From Microbacterium aurugineum (GTDB lineage Bacteria > Actinomycetota > Actinomycetes > Actinomycetales > Microbacteriaceae), in assembly GCF_023101205.1 (NCBI RefSeq), contig NZ_CP078078.1:434001-498000 (forward strand): a DNA stretch of 64,000 nucleotides, read 5' to 3'. The notes beneath the pieces were generated by a model. That model searched no databases and was not told where the DNA came from. It saw only the letters and a program-made list of their open reading frames with translations. Positions 23,981-34,477 of the stretch are shown here, piece by piece; position 1 is the stretch's first letter, and the number at the start of each line of letters is the position of its first letter. The position numbers and the translations under genes were made by a program.

Positions 23981-24910
23981 ATGACCCTTCCCTCCGACCT
24001 CGCCGACCGTCTCGGCCTCGCCCCCGGCGCACGGGCGATCATCCTGAACGCGGATGACTTCGGCATGTGCCATGCGGCGAACACCGCCATCGTCGACCTC
24101 CTGGACGCCGGCCGGATCGACTCGGCGACCGTGATGGTGCCATGCTCGTGGTCCCCGGAGGCGCTCGCCTTCGCCGCCTCCCGCCCTGACCTCGACATCG
24201 GTGTGCATCTCGTGCTCACGAGCGAATGGTCTCGCTACCGGTGGCGGCCGCTCACCGGCACGGACACGAGCCTGGTCGACGCGGCGGGCTTCTTCCCGAT
24301 GGACGTCGCGTCCGTCGAGCAGGCGGCGTCGGAGGAGGACGTGGCAGTCGAGCTCGCCGCCCAACTGCAGGCCGCGCTCGATGCCGGTGTCGATGTGACG
24401 CACCTCGACAATCACATGGGCTCCGTCTACGGACTCGTGACCGGACGCGACTTCCTCCGTCCGGTGTTCGAGCTCGCCGCGCGTCACGGGCTTCCGTTCC
24501 GGTTGCCGCGCAGCATGGACGGCGTGGGCGAGGACGCGGCCCTGCAGGCGACGCTCGATGCCGCAGCTGCCGCCGCCGATGCATCCGGCGTCGTGATCAT
24601 CGACAGGTTGTGGTCGCATCCCTTCCCGCTCCTCGGGGAGAGCACGCCGGAGGAGGAGACCTACGAGCAGGTACGGGACGGCTTCATCGCCCTGTTGCGC
24701 GCCGTTCCGGCCGGCGTGACCGAGATCTACCTGCATCCGATGGTCGACGACGAGGAGCTGCGGTCAGCGGTCGACTTCAGCGCGACGAAGCGCGGCTATG
24801 AGTTGCGACTGCTCCGCGACCCCGCGGTGCTGCAGGCGATCGAGGATGAGGCGCTCGTGCGCGTCGGCTGGCGCGCCCTGCGTGACGTGCAGCGGGCAGG
24901 CGTCCGATGA
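23981..24910 (+). CDS. YdjC/ChbG-family carbohydrate deacetylase
   Basis: A 309-residue protein of the YdjC family, metal-dependent hydrolases that include the chitooligosaccharide deacetylase ChbG. The metal site is visible as NADDFGMCHAAN (Asp near residue 25), DIGVHLVLTSEW (His) and THLDNHMGSV (His-x-x-x-His region). IYLHPMVDDEEL is the conserved C-terminal motif. It lies between a ROK regulator and a GPH transporter and overlaps the latter by four bases. A role in removing acetyl groups from an imported sugar is likely; which sugar is not shown. Confidence 0.88.
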   Translation: MTLPSDLADRLGLAPGARAIILNADDFGMCHAANTAIVDLLDAGRIDSATVMVPCSWSPEALAFAASRPDLDIGVHLVLTSEWSRYRWRPLTGTDTSLVDAAGFFPMDVASVEQAASEEDVAVELAAQLQAALDAGVDVTHLDNHMGSVYGLVTGRDFLRPVFELAARHGLPFRLPRSMDGVGEDAALQATLDAAAAAADASGVVIIDRLWSHPFPLLGESTPEEETYEQVRDGFIALLRAVPAGVTEIYLHPMVDDEELRSAVDFSATKRGYELRLLRDPAVLQAIEDEALVRVGWRALRDVQRAGVR

Positions 24911-26232
24911 CCTCGGTGGGCGAGCGCCTGCGCGACCGCCGTCTCGAGGCGGCTCCGACCCGACGGCAGGCTATCGCGTTCGGAGCCTCCGGCTTCCCGA
25001 CGCAGCTCATGGCGCAGACCTTCTCCGCGTTCGTCGTCTACTTCTACGTCTCGCACCTCGCGGTGCCGGCAGGGTGGGTGGCCGTGGCGATGATCGCCCA
25101 CGGCATCCTGAACGCGGTGTTGAACCCCGTCGTGGGGGCGATCTCCGACCGGCTGCGCACCCCCTGGGGCCGTCGCATCCCGTGGATCGGGCTGGGCATC
25201 GTGCCGCTCGTCGTCGCGTTCACGCTGGTGTGGATGCCGCCCGAACTTCCCGTCGCCGGTCTCATCGTCTGGTTCCTCGTCGTCGTGGCCGTGTACGACA
25301 TCGCCTTCGTCGTCGTGGTGCTGAACATCTCGGCACTGTTCCCCGAGATCTTCCGCACCACGGAGGAGCGCGCCCGCGGCAACGTCCCCCGGCAGATCTT
25401 CGCGATCCTCGGCATGGTCCTCGGCACGGCCGGCGCCCCCGCCCTGTACGGGGCTCTCGGATGGCCGGGTATGGCGCTCGTGCTCGGCGCGGTCTGCCTG
25501 GTGCTGCTCGCGTGGTCGTTCTTCGGCGGGATGATCGAGCGCCGGGTGCCCGAGGCGGCGTCGGAAGCCATGCGGTGGAAAGATCAGCTGACCTACACCT
25601 TCCGCAACCGGGCGTTCGTCCCCTACGTGCTGGGCTCGCTGTTCGTCCAGACCTCGATCGCGGTCATCCTGGCCGCGGTCCCCTTCTACGTGCGGTACTC
25701 GCTGCGCGCCGAGGAAGGGGAGGGGAGCCTGCTCCTCGGGGCGATCTTCGTCACGGCGATCCCCTCGATCGTGCTGTGGAGCGCGGTCGTCCGTCGTACG
25801 TCACCGCGCACCGCCGTGCTGTGGAGCGTCGCGGTGTTCGGCGTCGCCGTGCTCGGCTACCTCGCGCCGTCGACCGTGCTCGGGGCGTCGCTGGTCGGAG
25901 TCGCCGTGGGGGTCGGCGTCGGCGGACTGCTGCAGCTGCTCGAGGTGATGCTCGCGCAGATCATCGATGACGACGCCGTGCGCACCGGGCACCGACGGGA
26001 GGGCGCCTACTTCGGAGTGAACGGTTTCGTGGTGCGCGGTTCGGTCGTACTGCAGGCGGTCGTGGCCGCGGTGGTGCTGACGGCGTCGGGGTTCGACGCC
26101 ACGCTCGGCGATGCCCAGCCCGAAAGCGTCGACGGGGGTATCCGTCTGATGCTCGCGGTCATCCCGCTCGGGTTCACCGCCCTCGCGTGGCTGTGCTTCT
26201 GGCTCTATCCGATCCGCACCCGCGACCTCTGA
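24907..26232 (+). CDS. GPH-family sugar:cation symporter
   Basis: A 441-residue MFS-fold carrier with 12 expected membrane segments. The loop 2-3 motif reads GAISDRLRTPWGRRIPWI, diagnostic of the glycoside-pentoside-hexuronide:cation family. Conserved IIDDDAVRTGHRREGAYFGVNGFV lies in the C-terminal half, a typical GPH stretch. It starts within the stop of the ChbG gene (ATGA). Regulator, deacetylase and transporter form one module for an unidentified, perhaps acetylated, glycoside. Confidence 0.87.
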   Translation: MTSVGERLRDRRLEAAPTRRQAIAFGASGFPTQLMAQTFSAFVVYFYVSHLAVPAGWVAVAMIAHGILNAVLNPVVGAISDRLRTPWGRRIPWIGLGIVPLVVAFTLVWMPPELPVAGLIVWFLVVVAVYDIAFVVVVLNISALFPEIFRTTEERARGNVPRQIFAILGMVLGTAGAPALYGALGWPGMALVLGAVCLVLLAWSFFGGMIERRVPEAASEAMRWKDQLTYTFRNRAFVPYVLGSLFVQTSIAVILAAVPFYVRYSLRAEEGEGSLLLGAIFVTAIPSIVLWSAVVRRTSPRTAVLWSVAVFGVAVLGYLAPSTVLGASLVGVAVGVGVGGLLQLLEVMLAQIIDDDAVRTGHRREGAYFGVNGFVVRGSVVLQAVVAAVVLTASGFDATLGDAQPESVDGGIRLMLAVIPLGFTALAWLCFWLYPIRTRDL

Positions 26233-26235
26233 GCC

Positions 26236-27216
26236 CTAGAGGGACGCCGCCTTCCGCGCCTCCCAGCCCGTGCGCACCATCTCGTCGACGGTGTATCGCA
26301 TGGTCCAGTCGAGGTCGCGCGCGGCGAGCTCCCCGGTGGCCACGATGCGGTCGGGGTCGCCAGGACGGCGGGGTCCGATCTCGGGGGTGAAGTCGATGCC
26401 GGTGACTCGGGCGACGGCATCCATGATCTGCGTGACGCTGAGTCCGTCGCCGGATCCGAGGTTGTATGCGGTCTCGATCGGTCGTCCGTCGGCGAGGCGC
26501 TGGGCGGCGGCGACGTGCGCTGCCGCGATGTCGCCGACGTGCACGTAGTCGCGCACGTTGGTGCCGTCCTCGGTGTCGTAGTCGTCGCCGAAGATCTTCG
26601 GCGTCCTGCCCTCGAGCAGTGCTTCGAACACGATCGGGAAGAGGTTATGCGGGCTCACGTCGTAGACCGTGGGGTCGGCCGAGCCCACGACGTTGAAGTA
26701 CCGCAGCGAGGTGTGGCGCAGCGGGTGTGCGGAGTCGGCCGTCGCGATCGCCTGGTCGCGCAGCAGCCATTCCCCGATGAGCTTCGACTCTCCGTACGGA
26801 CTGGCGGGCTTCTTCGCCGTGTCCTCGACGACCAGCGCGACATCAGGAGTGCCGAACACGGCGGCCGAGGAGGAGAACACGATGTTCGAGACGCCCGCGG
26901 CCTCCATGGCCTCGAGGATGATCCGGGTGCCCTCGACGTTCTGGGCATAGGTGTGCAGGGGGCGCTGCACCGACACGCCCGCGTACTTGTACCCGGCGAC
27001 GTGGATCACGCCTTCCGCGTCGTGGTCGCGCAGCGCTTTCTCGACGAGCGCGCGGTCGAGGATGCTGCCCCGCACGAACGGGACGCCCTCGGGCACGAAC
27101 GGTGCGACCCCGCTGGACAGGTCGTCGAGGACGACGGGGGTCATCCCGGCGCTCGCGAGGGCGCGGACGACGTGGGCACCGATGTAGCCGGCACCGCCGG
27201 TGACGATCCAGGACAC
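26236..27216 (-). CDS. galE: UDP-glucose 4-epimerase GalE
   Basis: A 326-residue extended SDR. The NAD motif GGAGYIGAHV is at the N-terminus, the catalytic pair is Ser (SSSAAVFG) and Tyr-x3-Lys (SPYGESKLIGE), and NLGSGDGLSV and RPGDPDRIVA are conserved GalE segments. It interconverts UDP-galactose and UDP-glucose in the Leloir pathway. It is the last gene of a galT-galK-galE operon; the gap to galK is 48 bases, and the GTG start follows AGGAGAGGA. Its end faces the GPH transporter gene only three bases away. Confidence 0.94.
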   Translation of the reverse strand: MSWIVTGGAGYIGAHVVRALASAGMTPVVLDDLSSGVAPFVPEGVPFVRGSILDRALVEKALRDHDAEGVIHVAGYKYAGVSVQRPLHTYAQNVEGTRIILEAMEAAGVSNIVFSSSAAVFGTPDVALVVEDTAKKPASPYGESKLIGEWLLRDQAIATADSAHPLRHTSLRYFNVVGSADPTVYDVSPHNLFPIVFEALLEGRTPKIFGDDYDTEDGTNVRDYVHVGDIAAAHVAAAQRLADGRPIETAYNLGSGDGLSVTQIMDAVARVTGIDFTPEIGPRRPGDPDRIVATGELAARDLDWTMRYTVDEMVRTGWEARKAASL

Positions 27217-27264
27217 TGCATTCCTCTCCTGCCGCGAATCCTCGCGGCCCGATGGATCATTCTG

Positions 27265-28454
<1,190 letters not shown>

Positions 28455-28458
<4 letters not shown>

Positions 28459-29657
28459 GCGGATGCTCCTTCTCCCGTGGTGGTCGGCGACGCGCGCTCG
28501 ATGGCCTCGCGCAGGCGAGCGGCCCCTACTTCCGGCGGGACTTCGGCGGCCCAGGCCCACATCGCGGCCTCGGAGCCGGCCAGGAATTTCAGTTTGTCGG
28601 CGGCGCGGCGCGGACTCGTGAGTTGCAGGTGCAGGCGCACGGTGTCGCGTCCGACGTGCACCGGTGCCTGATGCCAGGCGGCGATGTAGGGGGTGGGGGA
28701 GTCGTAGAGGGCGTCGACGCCGCGCAGCAGGCGCAGGTAGAGCGGAGCCAGCTCGTCGCGCTCGGCCGCGGTCGTCTCGGCGAGGTCGGGAACGTGGCGG
28801 TGCGGCATCAGATGCACCTCGAGCGGCCAGCGGGCGGCGAACGGCACGAAGGCGGTCCAGTGCTCGCCGCGGAGGACGACGCGCTCCGACGCCTGCTCGG
28901 ATTCGAGGATGTGCTGGAACAGGTCGGGGGCCGTCCGGTCGATCGACTCCAGGACGCGGGTCGTGCGGGGAGTCACGTACGGGTACGCGTAGATCTGGCC
29001 GTGCGGATGCGGCAGGGTCACGCCGATCGCCTCACCGCGGTTCTCGAACGGGAAGATCTGCTCGATGCCGGGCAGTGTCGACAGGGCAGCGGTGCGGTCC
29101 GCCCAGGCCTCGATCACGGTGCGTGCGCGGGTCTCGGACTGCGTGCCGAAGGAGCCGGAGTGCTCGGGGCTGAAGCACACGACCTCGCAGCGTCCGATGG
29201 CGGCACGGGTGCGGCCGAGGCCGAGCGCGGAGAGGTCGTCCCGTCCGCGCGGTGCATTGGGCGCCTGGGGGGCACCGCCGACGGCTTCGCTGAGCGCGGG
29301 GCCGAACGCGGGGGAGCGGTTCTCGAACACCGCGACGTCGTATCGCGAAGGGACCTCGGACGGGTTCCCGGGGGTCTGCGGCGCCAGGGGGTCGGCGTCG
29401 GCGCCGGGCATCATCACGCGGTTCTGTCGATTCGCGGCCACCGTGATCCAGTCGCCGGTGAGCACGTCGAGGCGCATGGTCGCGGTGTCGGGGCGCGGGT
29501 CGAGCACGCGGGCGTCGACCGCCCGCTCGGCGCCCAGAGTCGTGCCGGGTTCGTCGTAGTAGAAGAGGTCGCGGCCGTCGGCGAGGGTGGTGGTGCGTTT
29601 GACGACGCCGGCGCCGAGGGCCTCGGTGCGCAACTCAGGAAGATCGTGCGTGTTCAC
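28455..29657 (-). CDS. galT: Galactose-1-phosphate uridylyltransferase GalT
   Basis: A 400-residue member of the HIT superfamily that transfers UMP from UDP-glucose to galactose 1-phosphate. The active site is LPHPHGQIYAYP, and the N-terminal half has RLDVLTGDWITVAANRQNR. The long upstream frame is not coding. GTG 29657 is chosen because a promoter TTGACG-18-TACCAT ends six bases before it, indicating a leaderless mRNA, and because there is no ribosome site. It is the first gene of the gal operon and diverges from a LacI-family gene 73 bases away. Confidence 0.92.
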
Positions 29658-29663
29658 GTAAAC

Positions 29664-29693
29664 ATGGTACGCACAGGGCCGTGATAACGTCAA
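29664..29693 (-). promoter_or_regulatory. gal operon promoter
   Basis: On the minus strand: -35 TTGACG (29693-29688), an 18-base spacer, -10 TACCAT (29669-29664), then six bases to the galT GTG. GTTGACGTTATC across the -35 is a loose LacI-like dyad and could bind the divergent regulator (weak). Confidence 0.7.
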
Positions 29694-29730
29694 CATGACG
29701 GAGTTGTGAACCGGTGGACGGAGAGACAGG

Positions 29731-30756
29731 GTGAGCGAGCGCGGCGAGGTCGAGGGCCTTAGGGCCGATCGGCGGCGCCCCTCCACGGGGCGCGTGTCGA
29801 TGGCCATGGTCGCCGTCCGCGCCGGGGTCTCGGGACAGACTGTCTCGCGCGTCGTCAACGGCAGCCCGCGGGTCGACCCCGACACCCGTACCCGCGTTGA
29901 GCGTGCGATGGCGGAACTCGGCTATCGACCCCACCGCGCCGCTCGGGCGTTGCGCACCGGCCGTTCGCAGACCATCGGACTCGTCGTCACCACCCTCGCC
30001 ACGGTCGGCAACTCACGGATGCTGCAGGCCACCGCCGAAGCCGCGGCCGAACGCGGGTACGCCCTCACGCTCGTGACCGCTGCCGCCGATGTCGCCGAGG
30101 CCTTCGATCGACTCGCCGAGCAAGAGGTCGACGGTGCGATCGTGCTGAACGAGGCCTCGGCGCTCGTCCCCGGTGCACAGCCGCCCGCCGGACTGCGCCT
30201 GGTCGTGGTGGACGCCCCGACCGAAGCGGGGTTCGCGTCCGTGCACAGCGATCATGCCGGTGGTGCCTCCGCTGCCACGGCCCGACTGCTCGCTCTCGGC
30301 CACGACACGGTGCACCACCTCGCGGGACCAGCCGACTCCTTCGCCGCAATCGAGCGTGAGCGCGGATGGCGCGAGACCCTCGTGACCGCCGGAGTCCGCC
30401 CGCCCCCGGTGGTCCGCGGCGACTGGAGTGCGGACTCGGGGTATGCAGCGGGCGGGGAGTTGCGGGCGGCGTCCGCTGTCTTCTGTGCCAACGATCAGAT
30501 GGCGCTCGGCCTGCTGCGCGCGCTCGCCGAAGCGGGGCGACGGGTGCCGGACGACGTCGGGGTCATCGGGTTCGACGATGTGCCGGAGGCGGCGAACTAC
30601 CGTCCTCCGCTGACCACGATCCGCCAGGACTTCGCGGTTCTCGCACACCGGGCCGTGTCGTCGCTCGTCGCGGCGATCGAGGGTGCTGCGGGAGATGCGG
30701 TGTCCGTCGTCGTCCCGACGGAGCTCGTCGAGCGCGCCAGCACATCCTCGCGCTGA
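29731..30756 (+). CDS. LacI-family regulator, probable gal repressor
   Basis: A 341-residue LacI/GalR protein. The DNA-binding part reads VSMAMVAVRAGVSGQTVSRVVNGSPRVDPDTRTRVERAMAELGYRPHRAARALRTGRS (residues about 23-80, described by motif). The periplasmic-binding-like domain has SDHAGGASAATARLLALGH and VIGFDDVPEAANYRPPLTTIRQD. GGAGAGACAGG precedes the GTG. Its divergent position next to galT makes it the likely repressor of the galactose genes, although no strong palindromic operator is visible between them. Confidence 0.9.
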   Translation: MSERGEVEGLRADRRRPSTGRVSMAMVAVRAGVSGQTVSRVVNGSPRVDPDTRTRVERAMAELGYRPHRAARALRTGRSQTIGLVVTTLATVGNSRMLQATAEAAAERGYALTLVTAAADVAEAFDRLAEQEVDGAIVLNEASALVPGAQPPAGLRLVVVDAPTEAGFASVHSDHAGGASAATARLLALGHDTVHHLAGPADSFAAIERERGWRETLVTAGVRPPPVVRGDWSADSGYAAGGELRAASAVFCANDQMALGLLRALAEAGRRVPDDVGVIGFDDVPEAANYRPPLTTIRQDFAVLAHRAVSSLVAAIEGAAGDAVSVVVPTELVERASTSSR

Positions 30757-30821
30757 CGCGTCCCCGCTTCTTTCTCCCACCCCTTCCCCCCCGCTCCCTC
30801 CTCCCGACGCCCCTCCTGTGT

Positions 30822-30902
30822 CGAGACCCCCTCCTGTCGTCGACGCCCCCTCCTGACGTCGTGCGCGCGAGGGGGTCTCGGCGCGCACGGGGGGCGTCGA
30901 CG
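30822..30902. repeat. Interleaved complementary arms; possible pseudoknot in the 30757-31089 gap
   Basis: Three perfectly complementary pairs occur in 81 bases. A (30822-30833, CGAGACCCCCTC) pairs with A' (30869-30880). B (30838-30850, CGTCGACGCCCCC) pairs with B' (30890-30902). C (30861-30868, GTGCGCGC) pairs with C' (30881-30888). The order is A-B-C-A'-C'-B', so A' is the whole loop of hairpin C and is complementary to the upstream A. The preceding 30762-30830 is strongly pyrimidine-rich with three related roughly 18-base units ending CCCTCCTG. I see no gene in this 333-base gap. Confidence 0.75.
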
Positions 30903-30990
30903 GAAGTGGTGAGGCTGGATCGGGATCCCGGACCGGAGCGGGGCTGCCGGGCCGGAGCGGGGCGCGGGGCCGCCGGGTCGGATTGCGTGG

Positions 30991-31037
30991 TTGCACTCGG
31001 GCGGAAGCTCATGACATGATCTCGGAAAGCGCTTTCC
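30991..31037 (+). promoter_or_regulatory. Promoter and perfect LacI-type operator of the Gfo/Idh operon
   Basis: -35 TTGCAC (30991-30996), an 18-base spacer and -10 CATGAT (31015-31020) are followed at once by GGAAAGCGCTTTCC (31024-31037), a perfect 14-bp palindrome of the LacI/CcpA operator type. It covers the expected transcript start, so it should repress. The LacI gene downstream of this operon (34478) is the likely partner. Confidence 0.82.
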
Positions 31038-31089
31038 GGTCCTGTGGATCGGAACCACGACCAGCCGCCCGAGACAGAAACGGAACACC

Positions 31090-32253
31090 ATGGCACAGGC
31101 GAACACCCGCGAGATCGGGATCATCATGAACGGCGTCTCGGGGCGCATGGGCTATCGGCAGCACCTCGTGCGCTCGATCCTCGCGATCCGCGATCAGGGC
31201 GGCATCGAGTTGTCCGACGGCTCCCGCATCACCGTGAAGCCGATCCTCGTCGGCCGCAACGAGTCCAAGCTCGCCGAGCTCGCCGCGAAGCACGGCATCG
31301 AGGACTGGACGACCGACCTCGCCGCCGCGCTCGCTGACCCCCGGTGGGAGATCTACGCCGACTTCCTGGTGACCAAGGCCCGTGCCACCGCGATCCGCAA
31401 GGCCATCGCCGCGGGCAAGGCGATCTACACCGAGAAGCCCACCGCCGAGTCGCTCGAGGAGGCACTCGAACTCGCGCGCCTCGCGAAGGAAGCCGGCGTG
31501 AAGACCGGGGTCGTGCATGACAAGCTCTACCTGCCGGGCCTGCAGAAGCTCAAGCGCCTGATCGACTCGGGCTTCTTCGGTCGCATCCTCTCGGTGCGCG
31601 GCGAGTTCGGGTACTGGGTCTTCGAGGGCGACTGGCAGCCCGCGCAGCGCCCGAGCTGGAACTACCGCACGGAAGACGGTGGCGGCATCATCACCGACAT
31701 GTTCCCGCACTGGAACTACGTGCTGGAGAATCTCTTCGGCGAGGTCAAGAGCGTCTACGCGCAGGCGGCCGTGCACATCGCCGACCGCTGGGACGAGCAG
31801 GGCGAGCACTACACGGCGACGGCCGAGGACGCGGCCTACGGCATCTTCGAGATCGAGGGCGGCGTGATCGCCGAGATCAACTCCTCCTGGACCGTGCGCG
31901 TGAACCGGGACGAGCTCGTCGAGTTCCAGGTCGACGGCACCCACGGATCCGCGGTGGTCGGGCTGTTCGGCGCGAAGATCCAGCCCCGAAACGCCACCCC
32001 CAAGCCGGTGTGGAACCCTGATCTCGAAGACACCCGCGACTACGACGCGGACTGGCAACAGGTGCCGACCAACGATGTCTTCCTCAACGGCTTCCGCCAG
32101 CAGTGGGAGGAGTATCTGGTGTCGTACGTCGAGGGCACCGACTACCCGTTCGACCTGCTCGCGGGCGCCCGTGGAGTGCAGTTCGCCGAGGCCGGTCTGA
32201 CCTCCAGCGCCGAGGGCCGCAAGATCGCCCTCGAGTCGTTGACCCTGGATTGA
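31090..32253 (+). CDS. Gfo/Idh/MocA-family oxidoreductase
   Basis: A 387-residue NAD(P)-dependent sugar or cyclitol dehydrogenase. The N-terminal Rossmann region reads GIIMNGVSGRMGYRQH, with AIYTEKPTAESLEEALEL carrying the conserved EKP lysine near residue 118. The C-terminal half has EDGGGIITDMFPHWNY, the catalytic Asp-x3-His region. It heads an operon with a DUF993 aldolase-like gene and a sugar isomerase gene, nine bases upstream of the former. It probably oxidises a sugar hydroxyl to a keto group; the substrate is not assigned. Confidence 0.88.
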   Translation: MAQANTREIGIIMNGVSGRMGYRQHLVRSILAIRDQGGIELSDGSRITVKPILVGRNESKLAELAAKHGIEDWTTDLAAALADPRWEIYADFLVTKARATAIRKAIAAGKAIYTEKPTAESLEEALELARLAKEAGVKTGVVHDKLYLPGLQKLKRLIDSGFFGRILSVRGEFGYWVFEGDWQPAQRPSWNYRTEDGGGIITDMFPHWNYVLENLFGEVKSVYAQAAVHIADRWDEQGEHYTATAEDAAYGIFEIEGGVIAEINSSWTVRVNRDELVEFQVDGTHGSAVVGLFGAKIQPRNATPKPVWNPDLEDTRDYDADWQQVPTNDVFLNGFRQQWEEYLVSYVEGTDYPFDLLAGARGVQFAEAGLTSSAEGRKIALESLTLD

Positions 32254-32261
32254 GGCGCACG

Positions 32262-33443
32262 ATGGCCACGCTCCGACTCCTGCACCCGACAGGCGCGACC
32301 ACCGACGTCGCTCTCAACGATGTCGGTGCCTGCACGCGTCCGACCGCACCGCTGCGGAGCCGCGTCGCATACGCCGCCGCACACGTCGTGCCCAAGGTGC
32401 ACGCCGACAACACCCCCGGGCAGCCCGCCGACATCGACTGGGACGCCACGCTCGCGTTCCGCCGCAACGTGTTCTCCTGGGGGCTCGGCGTCGCCGATGC
32501 GATGGACACCGCGCAGCGCAACATGGGCTTGGATGCCGCGGCCACGCGGGAACTGATCGCTCGCAGCGCTGAAGTCGCCCGCGAGGAAGGCGGCTCGGTG
32601 GTGGTCGGCGTCAACACCGACCACATCGCCGAGTCGGAGATCTCCCTCGACCAGGTGATCACGGCCTACACCGAACAGCTGCACTTCGCAGAGGAGCACG
32701 GGGCCGGTCCTGTGCTGATGGCGTCCCGGCACCTCGCCCGCGCGGCGACGGATGCCGCGGACTACCGTCGCGTCTACCGCGAGGTGCTGTCCCGGGCGAC
32801 GACCCCCGTCGTGCTGCATTGGCTCGGAACCGCCTTCGACCCTGCGCTCGCCGGCTACTTCGGGGCAGACGGCTGGCAGGAGGCATCCGAGGTGCTGCTG
32901 CAGATCATCGCCGAGAATCCGGGGAAGATCGCGGGAGTGAAGATGAGTCTGTTGAACGCCGAGTCCGAGATCTCGGTGCGCGCACGGCTTCCCGAAGGCG
33001 TGCGGATGTTCACGGGCGACGACTTCAACTACGTCCGTCTGATCGGGGGCACAGCGGAAGGGATGACGCCGGGCGATGACATGCACTCCGACGCCCTCCT
33101 CGGCGCGTTCGCGGCGATCACCCCGGTGGCTTCGGCGGCGATCCAGGCTCTGGACGCCGGTGACCAGGAGGAGTATCTGCGCATCCTGGGCCCGACCGAA
33201 GCGCTCAGCCGGCAGGTCTTCGCCGCCCCCACGTTCTATTACAAGACGGGCGTGGCCTTCCTCGCCTGGCTGAACGGGCATCAGCCCGCGTTCCAGATGG
33301 TCGGTGGCCTGCATTCCGCACGCAGCCTGCCGCATCTGAGTCGCATCGTCGAGCTTGCGAACACCTCGCTCGCGCTGGAGCAGCCCGACCTCGCACAGCA
33401 ACGGTGGCACCGCATGCTGCGCGTGAACGGAGTGGACGCATGA
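32262..33443 (+). CDS. DUF993 protein, dihydrodipicolinate-synthase-like barrel
   Basis: A 393-residue protein of the DUF993 family, distantly related to the DapA/NanA class I aldolase barrel. Conserved stretches are ADIDWDATLAFRRNVFSWGLGVADAMDTAQRNMGL, PVVLHWLG, KIAGVKMSLLN (candidate Schiff-base lysine in GVKMS) and MFTGDDFNY. It lies between the oxidoreductase and the isomerase and overlaps the latter (ATGA). The family has no settled activity; cleavage of an oxidised sugar is a reasonable inference from fold and neighbours. Confidence 0.85.
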   Translation: MATLRLLHPTGATTDVALNDVGACTRPTAPLRSRVAYAAAHVVPKVHADNTPGQPADIDWDATLAFRRNVFSWGLGVADAMDTAQRNMGLDAAATRELIARSAEVAREEGGSVVVGVNTDHIAESEISLDQVITAYTEQLHFAEEHGAGPVLMASRHLARAATDAADYRRVYREVLSRATTPVVLHWLGTAFDPALAGYFGADGWQEASEVLLQIIAENPGKIAGVKMSLLNAESEISVRARLPEGVRMFTGDDFNYVRLIGGTAEGMTPGDDMHSDALLGAFAAITPVASAAIQALDAGDQEEYLRILGPTEALSRQVFAAPTFYYKTGVAFLAWLNGHQPAFQMVGGLHSARSLPHLSRIVELANTSLALEQPDLAQQRWHRMLRVNGVDA

Positions 33444-34318
33444 GCCCTTCTTCGCAGATCCCCGACCCGCGGCTGTCGATCAACCAGGCGACGATCAAGC
33501 ATGCCGATCTCGCCACCGCGCTGCGGGTCACGGCAGACGCGGGAGTGCGATCGATCGGCCTCTGGCGGGAGCCCGTGCATGCGGTCGGCCTCGACGTCGC
33601 TGCGCGGATGCTGTCCGACTCGGGTCTGCGCTTCTCGACGCACTGCCGGGGCGGCTTCTTCACCCTGCCGGCCGGTGCGGACCGGGAAACGGCGTTGGAT
33701 GACAACCGCAGGGCGATCGAGGAGACCGCGACGCTGGCCGCGGCCGGTGCGGAAGGCTCGACCGCCGTGCTCGTGCTCGTCGCGGGCGGATTGCCTGCGG
33801 GATCACGCGACCTGATCGGAGCGCGGGAGCGGGTGCGCGATGCGATCGGTGTCCTCGCTCCCGAGGCGGAGGCGGCGGGGGTGACGCTCGCGATCGAGCC
33901 GCTGCATCCGATGTACGCGTCGGATCGCGCCGTCATCTCGACGCTCGGGCACGCACTCGACATCGCCGCTGACTTCGCGCCCGAGGTGGTCGGGGCCGCC
34001 GTCGATACGTTCCACATCTGGTGGGATCCGCAGGTGCTCGAACAGATCGCGCGGGCGGGCAGGGAGAACCGGATCGCGACCTATCAGGTGTGCGACTGGA
34101 AGACACCCCTCGCCGCCGACGTGCTGCTCTCCCGGCACTACACAGGAGACGGGGTGATCGACTTCGGCTCACTCACCCGTGCGGTCGTCGCGACCGGGTA
34201 CGACCGCGACATCGAGGTCGAGATCTTCAACGCCGAGATCTGGGCGGATACCCCGGAGAGCGTCGTACGCCGCACGGCGGAGACGTTCGCGGCCGCCGTC
34301 TCTCCGCACCTCGCATGA
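33440..34318 (+). CDS. Xylose-isomerase-like TIM-barrel sugar isomerase/epimerase
   Basis: A 292-residue AP_endonuc_2 (IolE/IolI/Hyi-like) barrel. Metal-binding candidates appear in LAIEPLHPMY (Glu, His), GAAVDTFHIWWDP (Asp, His) and VEIFNAEIW (Glu). FSTHCRGGFFTLPA is the substrate-side strand. It overlaps the DUF993 gene by four bases and is the last gene of the operon. It would isomerise or epimerise a keto-sugar or cyclitol intermediate. Confidence 0.87.
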   Translation: MSPSSQIPDPRLSINQATIKHADLATALRVTADAGVRSIGLWREPVHAVGLDVAARMLSDSGLRFSTHCRGGFFTLPAGADRETALDDNRRAIEETATLAAAGAEGSTAVLVLVAGGLPAGSRDLIGARERVRDAIGVLAPEAEAAGVTLAIEPLHPMYASDRAVISTLGHALDIAADFAPEVVGAAVDTFHIWWDPQVLEQIARAGRENRIATYQVCDWKTPLAADVLLSRHYTGDGVIDFGSLTRAVVATGYDRDIEVEIFNAEIWADTPESVVRRTAETFAAAVSPHLA

Positions 34319-34392
34319 GGTCCGATCCGGAGGTTCGGCGTACCATCTGTCGGGAGCGCGCACGGATGCAGGGCGCACGGGCGGCTTTCCGT

Positions 34393-34426
34393 CCGACATC
34401 CATGCATCGGCCCGACATCCGTGCAT
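34393..34426 (+). repeat. Direct repeats upstream of the second LacI gene
   Basis: CCGACATCC(A/G)TGCAT occurs at 34393-34407 and 34412-34426. The core GCACGGATG also occurs inverted at 34360-34368. Together they form a cluster of related half-sites about 60-110 bases upstream of the LacI start, possibly regulatory. Confidence 0.4.
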
Positions 34427-34477
34427 GGGGCGTCGGTGCGTCGGCGGGCCGCGGGGCGGGGAAGTAGGATCTGGGGC

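Noticed and set aside
29655..29885. A longer galT start at 29885
   Set aside because: The extra 76 residues are unlike GalT and overlap the divergent LacI gene; a promoter ends six bases before GTG 29657.
34358..34430. A CRISPR-like set of short repeats
   Set aside because: Only two direct copies 19 bases apart plus one inverted half; no spacers of constant length and no cas genes.
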